DNA of 64,000 nt from Apostichopus japonicus (Eukaryota > Echinodermata > Holothuroidea > Aspidochirotida > Stichopodidae): positions 29,713,554-29,777,553 of the forward strand of contig NC_092562.1 of the NCBI RefSeq assembly GCF_037975245.1. Reading direction: 5' to 3'. The first letter of the stretch is position 1. Each line of letters starts with the position of its first letter. The notes below the pieces were generated by a model, which had not been told where the DNA came from, did no database searches, and worked only from the letters and a program-made list of their open reading frames with translations. Of the stretch, positions 1-12,800 are shown piece after piece. The position numbers and the translations under genes are program-made.

Positions 1-480
1 AAATCGTAGGAATCGAAACATAACAATTTTAAATTGACATATACCAATTTTCTTTGATTTTTACCAGTTTATAGCAGCTTAAATTGACTCTTACCGATTA
101 AAATTGACAGCGATTAAGACTGGTAGATGTGGATTTAAATTTTTGTTTACCAGTTTAATTCGACATATTGATTTAAATTCGACAGCTACAAGATTAAATT
201 GATGTCAAATTACATTGGTGGTTGTCATTTTAAATCAACATATACCAATTGAATTCTACTTTAACCAGTTCAAAAACATCATATACCAATTTGAACTGAC
301 ATATACTTATTGAAATGGATGATACGTAAAACAAATCGTTATATATCAATTTAAATCGACATCTACCAGTTTAAATGGATGATGTGTGAAATTAAAATGG
401 TAGAAGTCAATTTCATTTGACTTTTAGCAGTTTCTAGCAGCTTAAGCTGACTTCTATCGATTTAAGCTCATTAACATATT
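1..480. repeat. Degenerate ~20-bp minisatellite, copy A
   Basis: Repeats of the type AAATCGACATCTACCAGTTT and AATTGACATATACCAATTTA in variable order. The same array is at 18321-18795. No coding content. Confidence 0.8.
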
Positions 481-893
481 GCAAATCCTTATTTTGATGA
501 TGATGTAACTGATGATGCACTTGATGTTTACGCACACAGTATCTGAAGAGCGTAAGTTGTGCATATTTTGGGCGAAAGAAGCGTTTACGCCCAAAGATTT
601 TTTTATGCGTATTTAGCCTTACGTACAATATGTGCGCAAATAACGCATACCAACTTTCATGTAAGGGAAGTTAAAATTTCAATATAATCAATAATAATGG
701 GGCTTAATAACAACAAGTGTAAACATCAACTTTAATATGTACGTGCCAAATCTACAATAATACATTAACAGGGAAATTCCTCTGCTAGCACACTGACTAC
801 TTCAACCCATGCACATGAAACTACTGACTTATATCACAGGTTGCCATGACAACTAACACCTTTGGCAGGCTGTAGGCCCTAAGCATTCCCTGG

Positions 894-900
894 GTTTAAC
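894..900. repeat. Target-site duplication, left (GTTTAAC)
   Basis: Matches 5461-5467 and the unoccupied site in copy B. One base of ambiguity at the terminus means 6-8 bp cannot be fully separated. Confidence 0.85.
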
Positions 901-2787
901 CAGGGAGTTGTTATGGAATGGAGTTCTGTCTTCAGATATTTTATCACCATGTCCTTAAAACCACCTCAGGATATACCACGCAGCCTATGTAAATCCTATG
1001 ACTAAACACGAAGGTCAGGCAACCCCAGAGAGCGATCAGATTTCCTTTGAACCATATGAAGTTGCCGACTCAGGCGACTTGTTCAAAACGCCCTCTACCA
1101 TTCGACCGTATCTAGCCGATTACTTCATGGGGCTTCCCCTGATATTTACCGCATGCGCAGTAGTTATTCCTTGTAGTGTCATGGCCGAAACTTATGGGCA
1201 GTTGAAGAAGAATCAGTGAACTTTTTCTTCGTGAAAACCAGAAATTTGGCCGATTTTTTTTCGAGAAGTTATGCCAAATTGATCTCCATGTTTTCGTCGA
1301 ATATTGTATGTAATTTGGGGAATTTTAGGCTAGAAACAAGTGACTTTTTAGTAAATTTGCGCATCGTTTCGGCGATTTGTTATTGTGTTGTCGTGTACAT
1401 CAATCACTTAGCTGCCCAAAACTGGATCGTAAAGTCATGGCACTTACTGCCAATTTGGAGAAAAACTGGAAAGTCTAATGTCAAAATTTAGTATTTCGTG
1501 GGCCGTTACCATGGTAATTTCACGATCGGTAAAATTTTGGCGCCATTTGTTGGCAATAACGGCGAAACCATTATAGCCTATTTTGTGTAGGAATCGGTTT
1601 CACGATACAATGATACACTGTGTTACTATGTGGTAGTGGTACTGTGGTAGGGCTAGGACTAACGTGAGTTCTAAATTTTTAAGTTGTTACAACATTTCAT
1701 TCGTATATTTGGGGAATTTAGTACTTTTTACAGGATATTATTCACGGAAAGTCTCAATCGAGAAAATGGTTACTGCTTGGCCCCCTAGTCAAGACTGAGG
1801 TGTACACATAGACAAAATTAGCTAAATAAACAGCCTACTGTATTCTGAATACTTTAGCTTAGGCGTTCAGACAGTTGCTTATATTTTGGTCCATAAGTCG
1901 TGCAAGTGAGCCGCGTATTTGATCATATCTTATGATTATTTGCCTAATGCTTCTAAAAGACAATATGTTTTTCAGGATAATGAATTGTCACCATTTCGCT
2001 GATTTATTTTCATTATGTCCACTCCAAAATGATTTTATACTGATACATCACAGATTAAAACTCGTACTGATGTAAATGGCACCTTTCTTTGTATGTAGCA
2101 GCATTTCCTTCAACAATTCAAATAAATGTAGAAATGACAAATTTTTGGAAAGTGCACAATATTGATTTGTGGGTAGAGTACACCCTGGGTATGATCAGAA
2201 TGCTGTATAAATTATTCTTGAAGAAGTAGTATTCACGATGCTATCTTCATCACTTTTTTGTTAAATTAGTAGTGAACGCATCATACAGTGATACAAATGC
2301 ATGCTTTATGCTGGATTTGAACTAGAGCATTAATAGGTTAAATGAAAGAAAGTACACAAAACAAGAATGTGAATTTGCAATGACTGTTGTAAAGTCTTCA
2401 TTGTTAACATAAAACTTGTACACAAAATTATCAAAATGGACAAAAGAAGAAATTTAAGGAATGAATAACATGATATGGAATGAGATAAACTATGGGTTAG
2501 GTTATTACTGTCCCTAGGTTTGTTAACCTCAGAGCCTGCCTCCCCCCCCCCCCCCCCCATGTCGCTTTTCATCTTAAAACCACATACTCAAAATTCAAAA
2601 GAGATGTAAACCTTCAAACTTGAGTGTTAAATTATCAGTAGTGGTTTCACAAATCTTTGTAGTGTAAGTATCAGCATGACAAATTAACTGATATACTTAG
2701 AACAAAACTTAATGTTAAGCCTTATGCAGCAATCCTCCCTCCCTTCATGCTCTAGGACTATTCATTTCAACTAGAACAATGGTTTCT

Positions 2788-4013
2788 CTACTTCCCTAAA
2801 CTTTGTCTTAGTCCTTTGTCAGATTTTTTTGATATTTTGTCTGTTGTTTGCTTATTAATATTTACATATACTTTCATAAAGGATTCACATCTCATTTTGA
2901 TGAAACATTTCATTACTTCAGAACGAAGTTTAGAACTTGCTTCCTGAGAAAGAACGTCACAAACAGTATTCCACGTACACAACAGTTGCCGATTACCTTC
3001 CTTTTTTTTCATTAATAAACCTTGCAGGTTTACATCTTGTAAGCAAACAATATTTTTAGTTTGTACGGTTGTCCTTACAATTTCTTCCATACGTTTGAAA
3101 AACATAAATACACTATCATTGACTAGAAATAAGCCACCTCTATTCTGTATTTGAATCCACTTATTTAAATAAGCCAGAACTGAGTCTGCAGCTGGGCTTT
3201 CATCCTGACACCACTTAGATAAAATTTGGACATATTGAGCACTTGAGTAGCAACTTCATTGCTTTGCATTTTATTGTATTTTTTTATTAATTTATATGTT
3301 ACATAACCAGCCCAATACCGCAAAGCCTGGTCCTCTGTCTGAGTCATTGCTTCAGGGGTCATGTCTAAGGTTGTTGCTGGCATGTCACTTTCCAGCAAGG
3401 TTGCTAATAGGGAGGAAAATATCTTTTCCAGGGCATGCTGTAAAATGAATACTTCTTCTTCTGCTTCCCTTTGAATATCCACCTCATTTAGTAGTTTCTG
3501 CCATCTTGTTAATGTTTTATCCATTGACCTATACTTGTGGAATTCATGCCACATTTCACTCTTCACTTTATTAGAAAATGTGGTCCCTCTTATGTTCTTA
3601 GTTATCGACCACAATTGTTCTACTGTTTCTGCAGCAAACTTGCCAAATTTTTCATCTTTTATATGAAGCATTACTCCTCTTGATAAATGTATGACACTTG
3701 ATGTTAGTGGGGTCTTCAGTTTGAATAGGTCGTCTTCAAATATGTTGTTGATGGCAGCTTCAAAAAAAATCCATCGCAAGCACTGAAGCATCAGCCTTCC
3801 TAAAAGCTCTTTGTGGGATACTGCATTCCTGTAAATGAAAGAGTTATGACAGTTTTCAAGGAACAGGCTATTTTTCACAATATTAAAGAAACACCAGTCA
3901 TAAATAACATAACTTGTAACTGGTGAGGAGTATTTTCCATCCCTTTTAAAAAAAGAATCTGCAGCATTTTTTAACTTTGAAAGAGAATTCATATTCACGA
4001 GTATGCATTTCAT
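2788..4013 (-). pseudogene. Transposon-encoded protein, broken by one frameshift
   Basis: A 282-codon frame (3165-4013) runs into a 105-codon frame (2788-3105). Between them the second frame stays open back to about 3215, so a single-base shift near 3200-3215 separates them. Visible blocks include ALRYWAGYVTYKLIKKY and NRGGLFLVNDSVFMFFKRME, a pattern I associate with transposon-derived proteins of invertebrates without being able to name the family. A transposase role is inferred only from its position inside the element. No intact catalytic triad could be assigned by eye. Confidence 0.55.
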
Positions 4014-4941
4014 GATTCAGTTAAAATTGAGCTTCTAAAAAGCCCTTCTAATTTCATAGTAGAATCAAAGAAATAACATCACTATATTCTGTGCTGGACA
4101 TTGTGACCTATGGACATTGCTTCGAATAATTTTTTAACGTATCATAATAAAAATTATGTAAATAATAAAACAAATATTCTTCAAAGAAAATTATATTCCG
4201 CCCCCAGATTTTTGTTTACAGGTGAGTGACGAAATGCACCCTGTTACCTCTCCATACGCATCCACCAAAAAAATATCAACATTCAACATTAGGCTACACT
4301 GTCATATTAACAACTTCAATTAGGGGCTTATTTTTTGTCATATATAGTAATGGTTTCATAATTGTTGCACCTTCAAATATTACTAAATTTTAACATAGCA
4401 AGGACAGAGCAGGCAACCAAAACTATTTGCAGCAGAGTTACAATACAAGCCTACCATGCTACACAATTAACTTGTAATCTATGTTTTGTACAGATTTTTT
4501 GATGGCCCAGCAGTAGGCCTATCCAATAAGGAAACCATATTTCCAATTCCAAGTTAACTGACAGGGTCTAGGCCTCGGTGAATAAAAGGCTACGCACGCA
4601 CATAAAGAAGAGTAGGCTAGTCCATAACAATGCATAGCCTAACTTCGGATTTCGCTAAATTGAGGAACAATGGGACTAACAACAAGTAACATTAATCCTA
4701 TGCCGAACTACATACAGTGGTGTATAGGCCTAGTACTAGTAACACTAACAATGAATGAGGCAAGGAAATGACAGAAAGGTGCATTTGTGCCTAAGATAAA
4801 CCTAGGTCTAGGCCAATGCACATAAAATGCGAATGATTCATGCTGGATCTTATCAATCGCAGTTACAAATACTATTTCAATGCCTGTTTTTTACTCGTAC
4901 CTTTGCAATCTTGAGGAACAAATCCACTCCTCCAGCGTTTT

Positions 4942-5223
4942 CTATGCGCAGTCCACCAGCCTAGCCTTCAGTATACATGTTGTGTGAAACCATATAGTTT
5001 GGCAAGTTTCACGGTTGCACCGAAACAAATTTTCAGTGGACGGAAGTTTACACTTGCAAACCGAAAATGCTGTGTCGCTATTTGTGTCATCTTTGGTCAC
5101 AGACAACTTCTCAAACTCTTCCCAATCGAAGAATTCAGTTAAATCTAATGATTCTAGTATTTCGTTGGCATCAATTTTGGTATGTAAAGATGTATAGTGC
5201 TGTGTCTGTACAGGAGATTCCAT
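4942..5223 (-). CDS. Transposon ORF with PHD-type zinc finger
   Basis: 93 codons starting MESPVQTQHYTSLHTK. The C-terminal half has Cys/His spacing of a PHD or related finger: C-x-C, C-x4-C, H-x4-C with the aromatic before His (IWFHTTC). It lies upstream of the longer minus-strand frame and may be an N-terminal exon of the same element protein, with an intron over about 4014-4941. It might also be an independent chromatin-reader module. The final cysteine pair of a full PHD is not seen before the stop. Confidence 0.5.
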   Translation of the reverse strand: MESPVQTQHYTSLHTKIDANEILESLDLTEFFDWEEFEKLSVTKDDTNSDTAFSVCKCKLPSTENLFRCNRETCQTIWFHTTCILKARLVDCA

Positions 5224-5460
5224 AACAACTCCCTGGTCTGTACGCGTGTGTATATGAGGCTTTTGTTTACAACTCCCTGGTTACCCGAAGTGGCCTTGCC
5301 GAGTCCGGTCACGAACATTGCCGAGTTATGCAAATTACGCCTGCAGGCGATGTCCACCTGCTGTGCTGCAGTGACGGGTTTTATTTGTATGGCCTTGTCG
5401 GCAACTTCATGAGTTCAAAGGAGGTTGGAAGACACAACTCCATTCCATAACAACTCCCTG

Positions 5461-5467
5461 GTTTAAC
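5461..5467. repeat. Target-site duplication, right (GTTTAAC)
   Basis: Right partner of 894-900. Copy A resumes homology with copy B immediately after it. Confidence 0.85.
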
Positions 5468-6515
5468 AGCCTGGTCAGATGGAGTCTGTACCAATTACGA
5501 GTGACTAAGACTATCTAGTGAGGGGCACAGATCACTGGTATACTGGCCTTCTTATAGAGCCAAGGGCAAGAGTATCCTAAGATAACACAACTCCCTGCCC
5601 AGCTCAAATATAGGGGATACAGATGATCAGCTTACTGTTATGGGGGACACACTAACATCATACTTAACAAATAAAGCACCAGGTGTAAACAACTTAGTGA
5701 TGGTAGTCACAGGAAATGAGCTCATAAACAAGAGGTGCACACAATGGTCACCTATTTCCAGAAGATCTCTATCTTCTGGGAAAAGCTTAGCCCTTGTATT
5801 CTTTGTACTCTTCTTGGTTCACATGGAGAACAAAGCAATGTCATTCCAAGAATAAAGGTATTGTCATGCCAACATCCTGCAATGAAATGACAGGCTATCG
5901 AACTCAATGAGCACCAAGAATTTATAGGGGGAACCCATCACAGGGAGGGGAAAATCTAACTTCTAGTAGGTGCAATCTTAATGAAACAATAAGGGTTGCA
6001 CAACACAAGCCTGTGTATTGACTCAATTGATTGTTGATAAACAAAACTATCATTGCTCATTTTTTGCCAAAGGGTTATTCCTGTGAATATTCCTCAGAAT
6101 ATTAATGATGTGATCTTAGCTGGGGTACTGTGGACAAAACACATAAGACATTGCTTCCTTGACATATATCAGCATGTGTGTTTATCATACAGTATTAATA
6201 TTTTGTATTGTTTTGATTATGCAATGGCCATATTAGTTAATTAGCATTACCAAGCTAGACTATATCCTCAACTTGAAAAGTGATAGCTATGATTCCACAG
6301 TTGCAGTTTTTGTGATTCACATCATATTTATTTGATAGTCACAAGTAATGGTGTCATATGGATGGTTATATATGGTTATATTTCTCCACAATATTTGATA
6401 ATTCTAGTCATAATTATCATTATTCATCTCTAATTCATTGAAGCTTGTTGGCTCAGAGTCTCCTGCAGTCTTTGTGAAACTGTTAAGCATGTGACATGTT
6501 ATTTCCTGTTACCAG

Positions 6516-6854
6516 ATGAGTCTAATCCTCAGTATGTTGCTGTTGTAAGGAGTCCTGTGGCAACCACAACAAATCCAACTACCATTGAAGTATACACAGG
6601 TGGTTCCCAAACAGCCAATGTAACATTTGATAAAGCAGTTCTTCAAGGTGCGGCAGATTCTCAGCGTTATATGTTTACACTCAATAGTCCTAGAGTACCA
6701 GATGAAGCAATGACAAACATCAGCAGTGAACCTGCTACTCTTACCCTACCTACTAACATGGAGACAGCTGCAAGGACTGGTATCTACACCATCACTGTAA
6801 CAGAAGATGAAAGCCCAGCTGTTGCATGGAGGGTCTTAGTGACAAATGAAGCAG
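6516..6854 (+). CDS. Exon A1: Ig-like extracellular domain, copy A
   Basis: 339 bp, phase 1-1, acceptor after ACCAG and donor GTATGTG. The 113 residues look like a beta-sandwich extracellular domain ending in an Ig-like WRVLVTNEA strand. It has no cysteine at all, whereas copy B1 has one. Domain class is tentative. Confidence 0.75.
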
Positions 6855-9800
6855 GTATGTGAGGGTATATGTGAAGTGAAACAAATTAGTATGAGGGACA
6901 GGACCATACAATAGGACAAGATATTACACCTATACCTTAATTGCTATAGACACAGTGCTGGTAAACGGTTTGAAAAAGTCTATAAGACAAATCACCCATC
7001 TTTACATAGACCATCATGCAAGGGAAAGCTACCACCTTCATGTAGAGAAGGATATACTTTATACATGAATATCACTCACAGTATAGCCTTGTAGATATGT
7101 CATGGAAGTTATTGACTATGCATTACATCACAGAGGAAAGCTAATTAAAAACCTCTGTGAATGATTAAAGAATCCTCCAATCTATTGTTCTCAAAACGTG
7201 TCATCAGATTTGATGATGTAATGAAATATATATGATTGTTCTACAAGATATGTCCATATATAGGCATGCATTAGTTATTATATGCCATTTATATGCTAAC
7301 CTTGTTTGCTAAAACTGCAACATAACTCCATTGATACCTGTCAGTTCAGTAAGCTACTGTCCATTGGTGCTCAAATTGGGGATATTGTCTGCCTGGTGAG
7401 GGGTGGGGGTGGGAGGCGGGAAGGAAGGGAAGAGTTCTTTGTTGCCATGAATTTCATGTTCAATGATGAAAATATAATATCAATGTAATAACGGGAAGAT
7501 TAGATTGATAACTAGAAATTGCTTCATTAAAGTACAAATGCACAGGTAGAGGGTATGGTACTCCTCACATGCAAGTTGTACATAAACATAATCACTCATG
7601 GATTCTATGCCAATCCTTGGATCAGTCTAGTTTACATAAATCCATAGAAATAAGTTGATACTCAACTGAAATTTAGCTCTTTTGTAGTAACTTTTAATAT
7701 ATTTTTAGCTTTATATTTTATGACAAACATTAAAGTTTCCTACATGAGATCTTGTAATGGTTTACCAAATGGTTCTTTGGTTATTTTGACATGAACATAA
7801 TGGCAACACTGCTTTTCAGTTCCAATGACCTTTGACTATATTTCACACTATGACATCATCACACATTGAGGCTCAACCATTTGCATGAATAGCATGAGTT
7901 CTGTCAACCTTGCAGTTGAGGAGAAGTTCACAATGCCATTTTCTTTCTACAAACTTGGTCAATTTTGTACTTTGACCACCTTTGTGACCATTGACAGTTT
8001 ACATTATTTAATATGATATAAACTTTGAGTATTATTCTGCACATGGGTTTGAGGGTTTTAATCACTATTGATATTGGTAGGACCACACACATAGTTATGG
8101 TTTCAGTCTAAATTGTATATGGATTGTTTTTGTTTCTGTGTGCCTCATGCCTCGTTTGAAACACTGTATATTACAGAAATTGATCCTTGGAAGGGTATCA
8201 AACAATACATGCATGCCCTATATTGAATTAAAAATAGGTTGCTGTTATTATGGAGTTCAATGGTCATGTGAGGTCAGCAAAGGTCAAATCTGAAAACCTT
8301 GCAAACATAGTATCTCTAGAATAGAAATGTACTTGCATCTCATGTAAATATCACATATCACAAGATCACTTTAAGGTAAACTGTGATGTATCTTGAATGG
8401 ATATATGAACCCTGGTGTTTTCTGTTATTATGTCAAAGGTCATCAGAAATCAAAGTGTTCAAACACAATATCTCAAGAAAGGAAACTTGTAGGTAATTAT
8501 TTAGTATCAAAGCCTTTACAGTTGTTTGTTTCATGTGTTTCATGGCGGTAATTTTTCTCAAGACTGAAAAGAATGAAACTGTGTAAGCATATCTGAAGAA
8601 GGGATTTATCTTTTTGATATCAGATTCTTAAAAACTTGGTATGTTATGGCAACCTGAATGCATTTTGTGCATTTCTGTTTGGTAGTTTAAATGTTGACTT
8701 TTGAGTGTGTGAGGTCTAACAGTCCATTCAGGGCATACACCTACCAACTGTTAAACTCCATTGAACTTTATCTTTAGGATGAGTTAGTGAAACTTTTTCT
8801 TGATGCACACACACAGACAAGTACCCACAAGTTCATCTGCATACCTGCTTCAATTTTTGGTAACTGATTATTAAGCAAGTACTTAAACTAAAATAATCCA
8901 AAATTGAAGCAACACATTTTGAGATTAAAGAAAGATTTACCAATGTACATGGCAATGATTGCAGCAAAATAATATTTAAACAAAATTTGTAACTACAACA
9001 GACTGTGTGCTGGTATCACTACCTTATGGTCTTAATTTCTTCTCAGCAACTATTAAAGCTTTGGAGTATTCCACTTGTGCATCAATGGGCGATAACGTGA
9101 CTGTCATGGTTGAGTCAAGCGTAGATACAGCAAGGCTTCGTTGGAGGAAAGATGGTGTGTTGCATCCAGACGGGTCAACAGGCAGCTCCTGTACGGGAAA
9201 GACATCTTGTGGTGATACTAGTGCTTTAAAATCTGTTGTCTTTGAGAGCCAGGAACAGGGTGAATACAGTGAACAAGTCCATGCCATCATGAATGTGATT
9301 GTCAGAGGTGGGTAATTCTTTTGACTTTCATGCTTGTGTGTACTATTCTATGTACTATTCCTCATTACAATATACTTATAACACTGAATGGATATTTAAT
9401 AAAATAAAATCCAGTTTCTAAAGGAGACACAAATCCCAAGCATCTTCAATGGCTTAAATGACAGGAATCATTGTGATAAACGTTGTGTAAAATGCTAAGA
9501 AAAATCATGTTAGCGCTTTTGTAAACTCTGATGTCATAGTGCCACTAAAATCTAAAACATATTACTCTCTCTTTTTTTTTATAATTCCTTGCTGGAACTG
9601 AGGTGAAAAGAGTCTATGGGATGGTGATGTTATGTGTGTGTAATGTAATGTGGAGAATATTGCTTATTGGTATATAGGATATGACCGTAATATTGATTGT
9701 GAGCACTGGTTGGTTCCTATAAAAGAACTAATTTGCCTGTATGCTTGGGGTCACATGTGATATGGAATCTGATGCATGATTGATTCAATATCACCTACTT

Positions 9801-12800
9801 CAAAACATCTTTACTATTCATCAAATCTGTCACTGAATGAACCAATCATGATTAAGAAAGAAAACAACTCATGGTCATAATGTTTTGGTAAATGATTTTC
9901 GATGTCTGAAAATACGGGCTAGAAAGTGGACCGAACAAGTTATAGTTCTTTATTCCGACTCTGTGGAAATTAAGAGGAGGAACTTGAAATCAAAAGTGCA
10001 AATGGTTATTTAAAAACCTTGCAGGAGTTTGATAGGATCTAAAAGGAGGTGTTATATCACTCAAGACAGTATGCACTTGTTTGGTATTCTGACTGAGGAT
10101 TTGGAACAAAGGAATTCCAAGTCTCCAGACATAAGGGGCATTGCTAAGGTTAGGGTATGTGGATTTGGACTGTAATAAAAAACAAACAATGGAGTCCTCA
10201 GCCTACATGTATGTGGGTGCGTGTATATATGTGTGTGTTTGTCTGTGACACTTGCTTAGGTCCATGATAACTCAACAACTGAGTGATGGACATTTGTCAT
10301 ACTTGCTGTGTAGATGTATTATAGTGAGAAGGTGTGCCCTAATGGTTTTGGTGCTGACCTTTTGAATATAAATGAGGTTATGGATCAAATGTTAAAATCA
10401 TTACATTGCAATAACTCCGCAGCCTTCAGTTGGATTGTTAGCCAAACTTGCCAGGAACCATAGTGCCCATTGGGTTATATTCAAAATAATTGGTAATTAA
10501 GGAAGGATTTTGGATGCATGTCTTAGATATTTGTTGAAAATAATAAGTTATGGTGGTACATGTCTGAGTACTTAGCTCTTGTAAGAGTGCATTTAGAACT
10601 TTCATCTTTAATTTGAGGATGACTCTAGGCATAAAAAGAATTATATGCAGTATGTTTCAGACCATTAAAATACACAGCTGCTTAACAGATCAGATTGTAA
10701 ATTTTTGTGATACTTTTTTATTTGCCATAAACATTGGAATTTTGAACAGACAATTGCTAGCATGAGTCATAATAGATATAATACAATTACTATAGTGAAT
10801 TCATGCAAAAGGAGGGATAATAGGCAGCGTTGTACATATACAATATACAGTACATACACAGAAGTTTTGTCAAAACGAAGCCATGCATGGTTGTCTGGTG
10901 TGGTTTGCATTGCCAAAGGTTTTGCGAGACAATTTGATCTAAGAAAGCTTCTGATTCGAGCCAGTTCTTTTCCTAAATCCCATTCAGTAGACATGGTGTT
11001 GCTGACCTCTTTTTAACATAGAACTGAATAATATAGGACCACCAACTAGTGCTGATAGTCGTAATTGATTTATCGCCAGTAGTCGCGATTACTTTTTGGA
11101 AGTTTGAATAACTGCGCTCAAAACCTAAGTTAGGATTACTCGACTACAAGCTAGCACTACACAATCTGCTTTTGGAAAATAGCCTAACCTATCAAAAACA
11201 ACACTAAAGCAGTTTGTCAGCAAATATTGCAAAGGTGCAGGTTCTCACAATGCTACACTAGCTCGGTGCTCTGTTAAAAATCGCCAAGCACCTGCTCCGG
11301 TCAGTAATGCGATTGCTCTGCAGTGCAACATTCAGTCCTAGCAATGTTTAATTTTTACGATTGGAAAGTATTTGTCATTTCTTCAAACATGTTCACAATT
11401 ACTTCATAACCAACCTGGTTCAAATTTATCGGATGTTTGATCGAGTGTGTGTCGATTGTGGTGTATAGTGTGCAAATAAATGTGCAATATATGTGCCTGC
11501 AATCGCGCTATGCTAGAGCCTAGAATGTTGAAGGTTGAACTCTTGCATACTAATCTTCACATGACTAAGATCATGTGTAGTATCTGTTCCCTTTCGAGGG
11601 GAATGGTGATGCACACCTGACGATGACCACACAGTCAAAGTCTCGATGCAAGGGGACTGGAGTTGAGAGCGGATCAGTCGTTTGGTAGTTTGGTTTTCGT
11701 GCCCAGGTTCTTTCCTGGGTGAAAGAAAAATAATCTTCACACCGCTAAAAGGTGTTACTGTACATCTATTTATTGTTTTACAGGTTTGCTTTTATTAGTG
11801 CTAGTAGTTGTAGCAGCCTCGCAGATTCATTGAAAGTTTTTGATTAACTATGAAGGACTTTAAGAAACGTTGTAGATTGAAAGTTGTTCACAGATTTTGT
11901 TTGGTAGAAGTTTTAACATGATTTAGACACCACACTTTACGACACAGAGGAACAAATAAAGACAGTGCACCAAGGAGAAACATTTGTTTTGATTGTATTT
12001 CAACAATGTAAAAATGACAGTGATGACGTCATAACTGTAACCCAGTAATTGCAGTAATCTCGAGAAGAGCTATGCGATTTATCGCATACAAAAGAAAGAG
12101 TAAACTATCAGCAATACCACCAACTACTGTGCAACCACCACAAGAGTACATTGTGTGAAGTATTTCATATAAGAATGTAGTGTGGGATGAGATACTGATA
12201 TAACTAAAGTGTGTATATAGGCAAACATTATAGACTGACTGTTGAGTATACTGACATCTTCATGACTGACACAATTCTTTAAATGTACATATCTCGTTTA
12301 CTTATTTGGTTCAGATAACATCAACATATGCAATCCAAATGACATGTGTATACGTGAATTTTTGTATAGTATGCCTTGCTCATAACATGGTTTCAATATC
12401 TAATATATAAAATGGATCTCTTTTGGATCATACAGATACCCTATTATAACTAAAGTAATCAGCACAATGTCAGGGTAAAAGGCTGACTGGGTAGAAGAAT
12501 GTTAACAAAATCATATTGTTAACAAATTATTTAAATTTGGTTGTAACACCTTAAGATGTGCATAACATCAAGGATAGCATGTTGCATGTTTAACATTTGG
12601 TCTGTTGAGCCATTGCATTACACAAATAATAATAACATGCATGTTTGGATAGCTTTGGTCTGTCTGTCGAGTCTTTTAACTAAGTCAAGGATAGTATATT
12701 GTTGTTTAAGATTGGGTATTTAGACCCTTTGCATCAAATCAAGGATAACATGTTTTATGTTTAAGATTTGATCCGAAGAGTCTATGCAGTACATGAATAA

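Larger units (their letters stand above)
901..5460. mobile_element. 4.56 kb DNA transposon with inverted termini and 7-bp target duplication
   Basis: Left end starts CAGGGAGTTGTTATGGAATG, and the right end is its inverse complement for about 33 bases with one mismatch. GTTTAAC flanks both ends (894-900, 5461-5467) and occurs once at the matching site in copy B (19224-19230). Termini start CAGGG as in some hAT elements, but hAT makes 8-bp duplications. A 6-7 bp duplication is reported for other families such as Dada, so the class is left open. Extra copies of the terminal motif occur near 5220-5237 and 5262-5273. Coding remnants lie on the minus strand. Confidence 0.9.

Noticed and set aside
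998-1491. Two plus-strand frames near the left end of the transposon
   Set aside because: No recognisable motif and no codon pattern; the element's coding remnants are on the minus strand.
5640-5855. 71-codon frame with a hydrophobic stretch, also intact in copy B (19403-19621), considered as the missing signal-peptide exon
   Set aside because: No GT donor in phase 1 before the TAA, the hydrophobic run is far from the Met, and a 3-base indel near the start looks neutral. The shared frame can be explained by recent duplication.
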